DNA from: Betaproteobacteria bacterium
GTDB lineage: Bacteria > Pseudomonadota > Gammaproteobacteria > Burkholderiales > SG8-39
Length of the DNA stretch: 61,487 nt
NCBI GenBank assembly: GCA_009693435.1
Contig: SHXF01000010.1
Span: 1-61,487 of the forward strand
Reading direction: 5' to 3'
The notes below the pieces were generated by a model that saw only the letters and a list, made by a program, of their open reading frames with translations, was not told where the DNA came from and made no database searches. The translations under genes and the position numbers were made by a program. Positions 25,183 to 33,950 of the stretch are shown here, in pieces (positions within the stretch are counted from its first letter, which is position 1; each line of letters opens with the position of its first letter).

Positions 25183-25302
25183 CGCATCATCCTTGTTGTC
25201 GACTCCCTTCTCCCCCCGGGAGACGGGCCAGGGATGAGGGGAAATTCACGAAATCCACAATCTCTCCCTGCTCGCGCCTTCCAGCCCCGGTAGCGGAAAA
25301 CT

Positions 25303-26280
25303 TCAATCGACATGCGCTCCGCTGGCACGCACCACCGGTCCCCAGCGTTTCACTTCCGCCGCGACGAACGCGGCAAACGCCTGCGGCTCCAGGTCGCCGG
25401 GCTCGATGCCTTCGGGATGCAAGCGCGCGCGCACATCGGCAAGTTGCAGGGCGCGCCGCACTTCCCCATTCAATGCACGAACGATGTCGCCCGGCATTCC
25501 AGCCGGTCCCGAGAGCGAGAACCAGATATACGCCACCAGCTCCGCGTATCCCTGTTCGGCAAAGGTAGGTACGTCGGGAAAGTCCGGCACCCGGACGCTG
25601 GAACTCACCGCGAGCGCGCGCGCCCTGCCTGCATGAATCTGTGTACTGGCCGTGGACAAGGTGGTCGATGCGACGCGCAGGTGGCCGGCAATGAGATCGG
25701 CCACCGCCGGACTCGCGCCCTTGTAGGGCACGTGGGCGATGTCGATCCCGGTAGTCTGCTTCAACAGTTCGGCAAGCAGGTGCCCCTGCGTGCCGTTGCC
25801 GGGCGAGCCATACGCCAGCCGGCCGGGCTGCGCGCGCGCCAGTGCAATGAACTCGGCCAAGCTGCGCGCCGGCAGATCCGGGTGCACCACCAGCACGCCG
25901 GGCGGCCCGCCGAAGAGTGCAATATGCGTGAAATCACGCACCGGATCGAACGGGAAGTTTTTCGAGAGCGCCGGCGCGATGCAATGCGAGGCAACGCCGG
26001 AGACGAGCAACGTATAGCCGTCGGGCGCGGCCTTCGCCACCAGTTCGGAGCCGATGACGCCTCCCGCGCCGGGACGATTCTCCACGATAAAACTCTGCTT
26101 CAGGCCCGCAGCAAGTTTCTGCGCGACCAGGCGGCCGAGCATGTCGGCGCTGCCCCCGGAGGTGAACGGCACGATGAGGCGCACTGGTTTGACGGGCCAT
26201 GCCTGCGCCTGCGCTGGTGCGGTGAACAACAAACAGCCCATCAGGCCGGCGAGGCGCAGGGCTGCCGCAATGGAGGGCAT
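25303..26280 (-). CDS. Bug/TctC-family periplasmic binding protein
   Basis: A 325-residue Bug protein with signal peptide (hydrophobic LAGLMGCLLFTA, cleavage after AQAQ). Landmarks: WPVKPVRLIVPFTSGGSADM, VENRPGAGGVIGSEL, PDGYTLLVSG, HVPYKGASPAVADLIAG. The ribosome site is weak. It lies directly upstream of, and in the same direction as, the Rieske oxygenase at 23899, so binding of its aromatic-acid substrate is a reasonable inference. Confidence 0.87.
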   Translation of the reverse strand: MPSIAAALRLAGLMGCLLFTAPAQAQAWPVKPVRLIVPFTSGGSADMLGRLVAQKLAAGLKQSFIVENRPGAGGVIGSELVAKAAPDGYTLLVSGVASHCIAPALSKNFPFDPVRDFTHIALFGGPPGVLVVHPDLPARSLAEFIALARAQPGRLAYGSPGNGTQGHLLAELLKQTTGIDIAHVPYKGASPAVADLIAGHLRVASTTLSTASTQIHAGRARALAVSSSVRVPDFPDVPTFAEQGYAELVAYIWFSLSGPAGMPGDIVRALNGEVRRALQLADVRARLHPEGIEPGDLEPQAFAAFVAAEVKRWGPVVRASGAHVD

Positions 26281-26436
26281 AGGCGATAGGCGCGATGATG
26301 CGCTCGCGTAACAGGATGAATCTCATTTTACAGGTGCCCGCCCGCCGCGCGCCCTGCACAGAGTGCCACAAGGCACGACCGGCGATTAACTGCGAAAATG
26401 GCGCATTGAACACCAGCCCTACTCAAGGAGCAGCGT

Positions 26437-27060
26437 ATGGAAATGACCGGCGAACAACTGATACCGGTGTCGCAGGCGGAAGTCTGGCGCGGCCTGAACG
26501 ACCCGCAGATACTGAAGACCTGCATTGCCGGCTGCGAGAGCATCGACAGGGTCTCCGACACCGAATACAAGGTGGTGCTGGTGGCGGCGGTCGGCCCCGT
26601 GAAAGCCAAATTCACCGGCAAGCTGCTGCTCGCCGACCTGAATCCGCCCAACTCCTACGCGCTGTCCTTCGAAGGCTCGGGCGGCGCCGCGGGATTCGGC
26701 AAAGGCAGCGCCAGTGTCACGCTCAGTCCTGCGGAAAGCGGAACCAAGCTGGTCTATACGTGCAAGGCCAATGTGGGCGGCAAGCTGGCACAGGTCGGCT
26801 CGCGGCTGATCGATGGCGTGGCGAAGAAGATGGCCAACGATTTCTTCATCAAGTTTAATAAAACCATGGCGCCGGAAGGAGCCGCGCCACAAGCGGCCGC
26901 GCCCGTTGCGGTATCAAACGCCGGAGCCGATTCGGGGACGCACACTCAGGACAATCCCGTCGAAGCACCCCCGTTCAATCCGATGTGGTATGTGGCGGGC
27001 GTGATTGCGTTGATGCTGCTTGCCCAGTACGCCATCGGACCGGCCAAGTACATCAGTTGA
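26437..27060 (+). CDS. coxG: CoxG-family membrane protein
   Basis: A 207-residue CoxG protein: START/SRPBCC-like domain (MEMTGEQLIPVSQAEVWRGL through IDGVAKKMANDFF, residues 1-147), an Ala/Pro-rich linker, then one C-terminal membrane helix (MWYVAGVIALMLLAQYAIG). In carboxidotrophs CoxG anchors CO dehydrogenase to the membrane; homologues accompany other Mo hydroxylases. The only Mo hydroxylase gene in the window is 18 kb away (45361). AAGGAG before the ATG is ideal. Confidence 0.88.
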   Translation: MEMTGEQLIPVSQAEVWRGLNDPQILKTCIAGCESIDRVSDTEYKVVLVAAVGPVKAKFTGKLLLADLNPPNSYALSFEGSGGAAGFGKGSASVTLSPAESGTKLVYTCKANVGGKLAQVGSRLIDGVAKKMANDFFIKFNKTMAPEGAAPQAAAPVAVSNAGADSGTHTQDNPVEAPPFNPMWYVAGVIALMLLAQYAIGPAKYIS

Positions 27061-27099
27061 AGCGGTTAACCAGTCGTTGTAACGCCGGTCTTCGCGACG

Positions 27100-27146
27100 G
27101 CAGTCTTAAGCGACCGCAGTCTTAAGTATCGGAACAGTATCGGAAC
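27100..27146. repeat. Two short tandem duplications
   Basis: GCAGTCTTAAG at 27100-27110 and 27116-27126 (16-bp period), running into AGTATCGGAAC twice in direct tandem (27125-27135, 27136-27146). They lie in the spacer between the convergent coxG and SET-domain genes. Confidence 0.7.
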
Positions 27147-27172
27147 ACCGGCATCCGCCGTCGGGAACCGTT

Positions 27173-27637
27173 TCAGCGCTTCTTGGCGAGAATCGTCCCG
27201 CGGCACTTCCTGACGCCGCACAGGCAGGGCATCTTCTTCTTCTCCGCCGGCGTGTGGCGCGTCTCCAGCGTGATGTTGTAGTCGTAGGTCAGTTCCTCGC
27301 CGCGGCGAATCCTGCGGGTCGAATGGATGAACATGCGCTCGCCCTCGTCCTCGATGGCCTCGCAGTTTCCGTCGCAGGAATGGTTGAACCATTTCCCCGC
27401 GCCGCCGCGTTTGGTCGCGTCCAGGCACATGGTGCCGTCGCCGACTTCGAAAAGGAAGGTGTGATACGGAACCGGATCCACGGGATAGCGGCGTTCCGCT
27501 TCCTGCCAGGTGATGCGCTCGCCGGTGTACTCGATCAGACGCTCTCCTGCAGGAATGTCGCGGGTGGCAAACACGCCGCGTCCGTGTATTTTCGAATTGC
27601 GCACTTCAATGGGTCGGGTCATTTTCTTCGTGGCCAT
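27173..27637 (-). CDS. SET-domain lysine methyltransferase with post-SET motif
   Basis: A 154-residue bacterial SET protein: IHGRGVFATRDIPAGERLIE YTGE (N-SET), the SAM-binding and pseudoknot motif KWFNHSCDGNCEA, RRGEELTYDYN, and a C-terminal post-SET CLCGVRKCRGTI that together with the NHS cysteine would bind zinc. Such proteins methylate lysines on proteins; the bacterial targets are mostly unknown. It is not near histone-like or ribosomal protein genes. The ribosome site is weak for 27637; an internal ATG at 27622 is possible. Confidence 0.88.
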   Translation of the reverse strand: MATKKMTRPIEVRNSKIHGRGVFATRDIPAGERLIEYTGERITWQEAERRYPVDPVPYHTFLFEVGDGTMCLDATKRGGAGKWFNHSCDGNCEAIEDEGERMFIHSTRRIRRGEELTYDYNITLETRHTPAEKKKMPCLCGVRKCRGTILAKKR

Positions 27638-27822
27638 GGAGGGGATTGCAGCGCTCCCAAAAAGCGCCGGAGTCTAGCAGAACTGCGTGGCCGTCAGCAC
27701 TACGTTTGCGTTTGCCACATGCATTCCACACAATGCCCCCAAGTCACATACAGCCTTGTTGCCCGCGGTTGTCTCGAGCAACGCCTGCGTCATGCCTTGC
27801 TCATGCGAGTGACGAAACAGCT

Positions 27823-27907
27823 GCAGGGCGTAGCTACAGGGCGCAGCTACAGCGCGCCGCATACGGTGGCTTTCCCGCGACCATGGCGCGATGAATCCGC
27901 GCCCTAC
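27823..27907. repeat. Dispersed element, copy 2
   Basis: Second copy of the element with terminal inverted repeats: left end degenerate (ACAGGGCGC at 27836-27844, with an earlier GCAGGGCGT unit), right end GCGCCCTAC at 27899-27907. The core GCGACCATGGCGCGATGAAT is identical to the other copies where they agree. Its right end includes the stop codon of the neighbouring ornithine-cyclodeaminase-family gene on the - strand. Confidence 0.7.
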
Positions 27908-28872
27908 GATGGCGGTGCTTCCGGTGACGCAGTCCTCCCCAGTCGCTGCATCGCGAGACCGGCCGCGGCAAGATCCTGGATCGCGGCGCCCACCGACTTG
28001 AACACGGTGATCGCCTCCCTGTCGCTGCGGCCATGATGGCGAGCGCTGCACAGGTCATGCAGATCGGCGCGTATGTGGTCCGCAGACAGCGTGCCGGCCT
28101 GAATGGGCTGCACCAGATCGCCCGCTTCACGCAGCGCGCCGGCGCGCGTGTCGACGAACAATTCGCTGCGCAGGATCAATTCATCATCGGACTCGCGCAT
28201 GTCCGCGGCGAATGCGCCCACCAGGTCCACGTGCGTCCCCGGACGCAGCCACGCGCCGCGCAGCACCGGTTCGCGCGCCGTCGTGGCACAGCAGACGATG
28301 TCGCAGCGTGCCAGCGCTTCGCGCAGGTCGGAGACCGCTTCGGCCGGGGCTTGCGCCATCGCAGCGATCGCCGCCGCGCCGGCGCGCGATCGCTCGATGG
28401 ACCGTCCCCAGACGAGCACCCGTCGTATCGGCCTTACCCTGCAATGCGCGGCGGCCATGTACGGCGCAAGCCGCCCCGGACCGACCACGAGCAGCGTCTC
28501 GCTGTCGGCGCGCGACAGGAATGTGGAAGCCAGCGCCGAGGCGGCCGCAGTGCGGCGCAGGGTCAGCGCTTCGCCGTCTATCAGTGCCACCGGATGGCCG
28601 GTGGCGCCCTCCAGCAACAGGTAGAGCGCCGAGACCGTCGCCGCGCCGCGCGCCCGGTTGCCGGGAAACACCGATACGATCTTGACGCCGATGTCGCCTC
28701 CCTCGCGCCACGCCGGCATCAGCAACAATCGACCGTGCTCCCGCTCGTTGACCAGGTGCACGTGCCGCAGCGGCGCAGTGCCGGGCGCCGCATGCGCTGC
28801 GCGCAGGGCTTCGATCAGCGACGGGTAATCGAGCGCGGCGTGTACCGCTTCAGCCGTGAGGTAAGGGAGCAT
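27904..28872 (-). CDS. Ornithine cyclodeaminase/mu-crystallin family protein
   Basis: A 322-residue NAD(P)-binding protein of the ornithine cyclodeaminase family: substrate lysine in IGVKIVSVFPGN, TLRRTAAASALAS, a Rossmann motif VVGPGRLAPYMA and CDIVCCATTAREPVL. Members make proline from ornithine or reduce cyclic imines such as pyrroline-2-carboxylate; which one applies here is not clear. The Rossmann glycines are GPGRLA instead of GxGxQA. ATG 28872 begins the family N-terminus (MLPYLTAEAVHAAL); the frame is open to 29004. The last codons and stop lie in a dispersed repeat. Confidence 0.85.
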   Translation of the reverse strand: MLPYLTAEAVHAALDYPSLIEALRAAHAAPGTAPLRHVHLVNEREHGRLLLMPAWREGGDIGVKIVSVFPGNRARGAATVSALYLLLEGATGHPVALIDGEALTLRRTAAASALASTFLSRADSETLLVVGPGRLAPYMAAAHCRVRPIRRVLVWGRSIERSRAGAAAIAAMAQAPAEAVSDLREALARCDIVCCATTAREPVLRGAWLRPGTHVDLVGAFAADMRESDDELILRSELFVDTRAGALREAGDLVQPIQAGTLSADHIRADLHDLCSARHHGRSDREAITVFKSVGAAIQDLAAAGLAMQRLGRTASPEAPPS

Positions 28873-28944
28873 GCCGATGCCTGGGTGTCGTTGCCTGCGC
28901 TGCCGTCGTTGCGGAGAAATAAACGCCGCGGCTTCCTCGCGCCT

Positions 28945-28990
28945 GACGCGCGTTTGACGCGCGTTTGACGCGCGTTTGACGGAAACGCGC
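28945..28990. repeat. 11-bp tandem repeat and hairpin before the OCD gene
   Basis: GACGCGCGTTT three times (28945-28977), followed by a hairpin GCGCGTTT-gacgg-AAACGCGC (28970-28990). It lies 70-120 bp upstream of the ornithine-cyclodeaminase-family start, in the place of its promoter or leader. Confidence 0.75.
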
Positions 28991-29070
28991 GCTGCATACA
29001 TCAAGTGCGTCGCGCCTTGATCCGCGATGACTTCCTCAGTCGCGCGCCGCCGGCGCTGCCGGCCACCGAT

Positions 29071-29637
29071 TCACGGCACCCGCCACAGATACACGGTGCG
29101 TTTGTCCACCGTGATGACCCGCTCGGGCTTCCAGTCCCCCATGTCGAATTCGTGGGAGACGATGCGCGTGCCGGGCTTGAGCTTGAGCAATTTCGGCCGC
29201 AGTTGCAGGTTGAGGCGCGGCAGCAGATACAGCGTAATCACCGTCGCCCCACCAAGGTCGGTCTCGAACAGGTCCGCGAGCCGGAACTCCACCTGCTTCT
29301 GCACGCCCGCCTTGCGCGCATTGGCCTGGGCTTCTTCGAGGCGCTCCGGATCGATGTCGATGCCGACGCCGCGCGCGCCGTAGGTCCGCGCCGCTTCGAT
29401 GACGATGCGGCCGTCGCCGCAACCCAGGTCATAGATCACGTCGCGCCCGGTTACGCCGGCCGCTTTCAGCATCGCGCTCACCACCTCGGGCGGCGTCGGC
29501 ACGTAGATCACATCCGGCGCCCGCGACGGTTGCGCCAGTGGCGGCGGCGGCGGCAGGTCGACCTTGGGCTGGGCAAACGCGGACGCCGCAACGAGGGAAA
29601 GCAGGACTGCGCGCAGTATGTGGCGGATCGTGGCCAT
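29071..29637 (-). CDS. Exported class I methyltransferase (FAM173-like fold)
   Basis: A 188-residue protein with a signal peptide (HILRAVLLSLVAASAFAQ) and a Pro-rich linker, then a compact SAM-methyltransferase: DVIYVPTPPEVVSAMLKAAG, motif I DVIYDLGCGDGRIVIEAA, acidic motif II (VGIDIDPERL), LADLFETDL and the end ITLYLLPRLNLQLRPKLL. The VPTP and DLGxGDGR pattern is that of FAM173-type lysine methyltransferases, which are membrane-anchored. GGAG seven bases before 29637 fixes the start. The permease gene ends 12 bp upstream, so they form an operon. Whether the domain faces the periplasm, where SAM is not expected, is open. Confidence 0.8.
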   Translation of the reverse strand: MATIRHILRAVLLSLVAASAFAQPKVDLPPPPPLAQPSRAPDVIYVPTPPEVVSAMLKAAGVTGRDVIYDLGCGDGRIVIEAARTYGARGVGIDIDPERLEEAQANARKAGVQKQVEFRLADLFETDLGGATVITLYLLPRLNLQLRPKLLKLKPGTRIVSHEFDMGDWKPERVITVDKRTVYLWRVP

Positions 29638-29649
29638 TGCCGACTCCAC

Positions 29650-30990
29650 TTATTGACGCTTGCCCGGGCGGAACATCACCAGCACCGCGCCCACCGCCAG
29701 CACCGCCACGCCTACCAGCGCGTCTTCGCCGGTGTGGGCGAGGCTGGAATAGAGCATGTACACGCACACGCCGCAGAACACCAGCGGCGTCAACGGATAG
29801 AGCGGCACGCGAAACGGACGGGTGCTGGCGGGTTCCCAGTGGCGGAACACGAACAGCGACATGCCGGTGAGAAAAAAGAACAGCCAGAACACCGGCGCCG
29901 TGTATTCCACCATGCTCTGAAAACCCTTCCTCCAGGTCCCCATGCCCACCAGCGCGAGGGAAATGAGGGCCTGCACCACCATCGCCCGGTGCGGCACGCC
30001 GGTGACGCCGTCCCAGCGTCCGAGGTAACCGAACAACGGCCAGTCGCGCCCCAGCGCATAGCCGGTGCGCGCGCCGGTGAGGATGGTGGCGTTGGCCGAG
30101 GTGATGGCCGCGACGGCGACGAACATGCTGATCAGCACCGCCCCGGTGCCGCCCCAGGCGCGCGACAGCAGGTCGGCCGCGGGCGCCGATGATTTGGACA
30201 GACCGGTCATGCCCAGGCCCACCAGGTAGGCCCAACTGACGAGGATGTACAACGCCGCCACGATGGCGAGCCCGATGATGAGCGAGCGCACGATGTTGCG
30301 CTGTCCATTCTTGATCTCCGCCGACAGGTACGCGGCATCGTTCCAGCCGCCGTAGGTCAGCAGCACGAACACCATCGCCAGCCCGAACGCGCCCTGCGAG
30401 GCCGCCGGCAGCGGCGCCGCGGCTTCGGCGGTCACAGGCGGTGAAAAGAAGAAACCCGCCGCAACCACCAGCACCAGCCCTGCGCATTCGACGATGGTGA
30501 GCAGGTTCTGCGTCCACTTGCCGGCGCCTATGCCTACGAGGTTGATGGCGGTCAGCACCACGATCAGCAGCGCCGCATAGATGGGCGATGAGAATTCGCC
30601 CAGCGGCAGGATCTGCGCGACGTAATCGGCGAAGACAAAGGCGAAGAGGGCGATCGAGCCGCTGGCGATGACCGTCATGCGCGCCCAGGCGAACAGCCGC
30701 GCCACGTCACCGCCGTAGGCGCGTTCCAGAAAATGATATTCGCCGCCCGCATCCGGATGCGCGGTGGCGAGTTCGGCGTAGCACAGCGCGCCGAGAATGG
30801 AGACGATCGCTCCCAATATCCAGGCGAACATCATGGTCGCGCCGTCGCCGGTGTTGCCGGCTACCAGCGCGGGCAGCTTGAAGATGCCGGCGCCGACGAC
30901 GATGCCGACCACCAGCGCAACGGCGTCCTTCAGATCGAATACCTGCTGGGGGGCCGCGCTGGCGGGGGACTGCGCGTTATTCTTGTTCAT
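29650..30990 (-). CDS. APC-superfamily amino acid permease
   Basis: A 446-residue permease with about 12 membrane segments. VVGIVVGAGIFKLPALVA is the broken first helix that binds the amino-acid backbone; AELATAHPDAGGEYHFLERAYG and the TYGGWNDAAYLSAEIK segment in helix 6 are family-typical. Substrate unknown; probably neutral amino acids taken up by H+ symport or exchange. AGGAT lies before the ATG. Followed within 12 bp by the methyltransferase gene. Confidence 0.88.
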   Translation of the reverse strand: MNKNNAQSPASAAPQQVFDLKDAVALVVGIVVGAGIFKLPALVAGNTGDGATMMFAWILGAIVSILGALCYAELATAHPDAGGEYHFLERAYGGDVARLFAWARMTVIASGSIALFAFVFADYVAQILPLGEFSSPIYAALLIVVLTAINLVGIGAGKWTQNLLTIVECAGLVLVVAAGFFFSPPVTAEAAAPLPAASQGAFGLAMVFVLLTYGGWNDAAYLSAEIKNGQRNIVRSLIIGLAIVAALYILVSWAYLVGLGMTGLSKSSAPAADLLSRAWGGTGAVLISMFVAVAAITSANATILTGARTGYALGRDWPLFGYLGRWDGVTGVPHRAMVVQALISLALVGMGTWRKGFQSMVEYTAPVFWLFFFLTGMSLFVFRHWEPASTRPFRVPLYPLTPLVFCGVCVYMLYSSLAHTGEDALVGVAVLAVGAVLVMFRPGKRQ

Positions 30991-31220
30991 CCGTTCATCC
31001 TGTTATGCGGGGCGGAAAATACACAAGCGTGTTCACACACATGCGGGTGCGCAGCCTGCTTTCGTGTGCCGGCGGCGTGTGCAGACGCGATGCTATCCGT
31101 ATTTTCGATCCGGCACCCGATGGCGCGATCCCGGCCGGGCGGCTGGCACAGTCCGCCGCGTGGCAACCGCAGTGCGCGGGCGGCGTTGCCAATCGCCGGC
31201 TAACGTGTTGATATGGCCCG

Positions 31221-32849
31221 ATGCCAGTCCACTACGATGCAGTATTCATAGGAGCGGGCCACAACGGCTTGACGTGTGCCGCCTACCTTGCCAAGGCCGG
31301 ACTAAAGGTCCGCCTGCTGGAACGCCGCGACATCGTCGGGGGCGCCGCCATCACCGAGGAATTCCATCCGGGATTCCGCAACTCCACCGCCAGCTATACG
31401 GTGAGCCTGCTCAATCCGAAGGTGATACGCGATCTGCGCCTGGCGCACCACGGCCTGAAGATCGTCGAGCGACCGTTTTCGAATTTTCTGCCCCTGCCCG
31501 ATGGCGGCAGCTTCAGCCTGTGGCCCGGGGCGGATGCGGCGCGCGCCGAACTGGCGCGGTTTTCGGCGCGCGATGCGACGCGACTGGGCGAGTACTTCCA
31601 GACCATGGAAAGCGTGGCCACACTGCTGCGCGAGATGGTGCTCGAGACCCCGCCGCGCCTCGCGGGCGGCTGGGGCGACGTGCTCGACGGCCTGCGGCTC
31701 GCCGGTCATTTGCGCAAACTGCCGCTGGCGGCGCGGCGCGATGCGCTGGATCTGTTTACCAAGAGCGCGGGTGAACTGCTCGACTGGTGGTTCGAGTGCG
31801 AGCCCCTCAAGGCGGCGCTCGGCTTCGATTCCATGGTCGGCAATTTTGCCGGACCCTACAGCCCGGGCTCGGCCTACGGCCTGCTGCATCACGCCTTCGG
31901 CGAAGTGAACGGCAAGCGCGGCATCTGGGGGCACGCGCTGGGTGGCATGGGCGCCATCACCCAGGCGATGCTGGCCGAAGCGACGGCGCACGGCGCGGTC
32001 GCCACCACCGGCGCCGCAGTCGCGCAGGTGCGCATTCGCGCGGGACAGGCCAGTGGCTCGCGACGCGACAAGGGCGCAAGCCGTGCTTATGGCGTGACCC
32101 TCGCCGATGGCACCGAGATCGACGCCCGCGTGGTCGTGGCCAACGTCAATCCGAAACTGCTGTACGGCAAGCTGGTCGCGCCGGAACACCTGGATGATGA
32201 TTTCCGCAGCCGCATCGAACGCTGGAAATGCGCCTCCGGCACGTTGCGCATGAACGTGGCGCTCTCGGAACTGCCGAGTTTCAGCTGCAGGCCCGGCACA
32301 CAGGTCCAGCCGCACCACGGCGCCGGCATCATCATCGCGCCCTCGCTCGAATACATGGACCGCGCGTGGACCGACGCGCGCTCGCTGGGATGGGCGCGCG
32401 CACCCATCGTCGAAATGCTGATCCCCAGCACCGTCGATACCAGCCTCGCGCCCGCCGGCGCGCATGTCGCAAGCCTCTTCTGCCAGCACTTCAACCCGGT
32501 GCTGCCCGACGGGCGGAGCTGGGACGATGCGCGCGAGGCCGCGGCGGACGTGGTCATAGAAACGGTCAACCAGTGCGCGCCCAATTTCCGCGCCAGCGTG
32601 ATAGCGCGCAAGGTGCTGACGCCACTCGACCTGGAACGCGATTTCGGGCTCGTGGGCGGCGACATTTTTCACGGCGCGCTGTCGCTGGATCAGTTGTTCG
32701 CCGCCCGCCCGGTCCTCGGCTACGGCGATTACCGCACGCCGGTAAAGGGACTGTACCTGTGCGGATCCGGCGCCCATCCGGGTGGCGGGGTCACCGGCGC
32801 GCCGGGACATAACGCGGCGCGCGAGATTCTAAGGGATCTGCGTCGCTAA
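31221..32849 (+). CDS. PYROXD2/phytoene-desaturase-like FAD oxidoreductase
   Basis: A 542-residue flavoprotein. The dinucleotide-binding motif YDAVFIGAGHNGLTCAAYLA and ERRDIVGGAAITEE lie at the N-terminus, and the C-terminal FAD motif GLYLCGSGAHPGGGVTGAPG at the end. It belongs to the group of CrtI-like proteins without known carotenoid context (human PYROXD2). No carotenoid genes are nearby, so the substrate is unknown. It converges on a methyltransferase gene, overlapping its stop by four bases. Confidence 0.87.
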   Translation: MPVHYDAVFIGAGHNGLTCAAYLAKAGLKVRLLERRDIVGGAAITEEFHPGFRNSTASYTVSLLNPKVIRDLRLAHHGLKIVERPFSNFLPLPDGGSFSLWPGADAARAELARFSARDATRLGEYFQTMESVATLLREMVLETPPRLAGGWGDVLDGLRLAGHLRKLPLAARRDALDLFTKSAGELLDWWFECEPLKAALGFDSMVGNFAGPYSPGSAYGLLHHAFGEVNGKRGIWGHALGGMGAITQAMLAEATAHGAVATTGAAVAQVRIRAGQASGSRRDKGASRAYGVTLADGTEIDARVVVANVNPKLLYGKLVAPEHLDDDFRSRIERWKCASGTLRMNVALSELPSFSCRPGTQVQPHHGAGIIIAPSLEYMDRAWTDARSLGWARAPIVEMLIPSTVDTSLAPAGAHVASLFCQHFNPVLPDGRSWDDAREAAADVVIETVNQCAPNFRASVIARKVLTPLDLERDFGLVGGDIFHGALSLDQLFAARPVLGYGDYRTPVKGLYLCGSGAHPGGGVTGAPGHNAAREILRDLRR

Positions 32850-33685
32850 CTGCGGCGCGCGCTCCAGCGTTCCGTGGTCTGACCGGAACGCACCGTGCCT
32901 TCCATGCCGTTGCCGCTGACCTGCCCGGTAAATTCGAGCAGGTTGCCTTCGACGGACATGACCGAGAAGCCGATCTGGTCTCCGCGCAGCAGCGGTTGGC
33001 GCAGTCCGACGCCCAGCTTGCCGTAGCGCACATTGCCGTTGATCATCTGGTAGCGCTGGGTCAGGGTCATTTCCTGCACGCTGCCGCCCGGCAGCGTGAT
33101 GCGCCAGCTGCCGTCCACCTTCGCCGGCACGATCCACAGGTTGGCGCGGCGGCCGTCGATGTCATCGATCTCGTCGGGCGTCCAGTCATCCATGTCGAAC
33201 TGATGCGCGACCAGGCGCGTGCCGGGTTTCATCTCGAGCAGCGTCGGGCGCAGCTTCACGTTGAGGCTGGGCAGCAGGTACATCGTCACCACCGTCGCCT
33301 GCCGGAAATCTTCCTTGAAGATGTCGCCGTTGACAAAGCGCACGCTGCCGGCCACGCCTTCGCGGGCCGCGTTACTGTTGGACAATACCACCATGTCGAG
33401 ATTGAACTCAATGCCCTGGCTACGCGCCTGGAATTTCTTGGCCGCCGCGATGGCGATGCGCCCGTCGCCCGAACCGAGATCCACGACAAAATCCTTGGCC
33501 GTCACCTGCGCCATGCGCAGCATGCGCTCCACCAGATCATCCGGGGTCGGCACCCAGATCACATCCTTGCCTGCCTGCCCGACCCGGGGCGTAAACCCTT
33601 CACTGGGCCGTTGCTGCGCCGTTGCGGACAGCGCCGCGATCGACAATCCCAGTATCACCAGCGCGCTGCGAATAACCGACTTCAT
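32846..33685 (-). CDS. Exported class I methyltransferase with extra C-terminal domain
   Basis: A 279-residue paralogue of the protein at 29071. Signal peptide (ALVILGLSIAALSATAQ), then DVIWVPTPDDLVERMLRMAQ, motif I FVVDLGSGDGRIAIAAA, TMYLLPSLNVKLRPTLLEMK and HQFDMDDWTPDEIDD. A further 90 residues form a beta-rich domain (GSWRITLPGGSVQEM onward) absent from the shorter protein. AGGAGA before 33685 sets the start; the longer frame to 33757 is not supported. Predicted location is the periplasm or membrane surface; substrate unknown. Confidence 0.8.
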   Translation of the reverse strand: MKSVIRSALVILGLSIAALSATAQQRPSEGFTPRVGQAGKDVIWVPTPDDLVERMLRMAQVTAKDFVVDLGSGDGRIAIAAAKKFQARSQGIEFNLDMVVLSNSNAAREGVAGSVRFVNGDIFKEDFRQATVVTMYLLPSLNVKLRPTLLEMKPGTRLVAHQFDMDDWTPDEIDDIDGRRANLWIVPAKVDGSWRITLPGGSVQEMTLTQRYQMINGNVRYGKLGVGLRQPLLRGDQIGFSVMSVEGNLLEFTGQVSGNGMEGTVRSGQTTERWSARRS

Positions 33686-33825
33686 CTGCCGTCTCCTTGA
33701 TTGATGTGATGTACCGCACGGGGCCGTGACCGTCGTACCGCGGGGCCGGATCCGCAAGTACGATATTTTGCCTTGTTCCGGCCGGAAAGGGGCAATGCCA
33801 CGCGTGAAGATAACCGGACGCTCTG

Positions 33826-33844
33826 TCGATGTGCATCACATCGA
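33826..33844. promoter_or_regulatory. 19-bp perfect palindrome upstream of the TRAP operon
   Basis: TCGATGTG-CAT-CACATCGA, eight-base arms without mismatch. It lies about 160 bp before the TRAP small-subunit gene and 140 bp before the methyltransferase start on the other strand. The GTG-N3-CAC centre recalls GntR/FadR-type operators. No regulator gene is adjacent. Confidence 0.55.
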
Positions 33845-33950
33845 TGAACCCGCTCGCGCCGGCCGCAGGTACGACCCCTGCCTGCGAGCCTGTATCGGGC
33901 AGACTCACTGCGGCCGGACAATGCAGCGATAATGGCGGAAACCCATCCGC

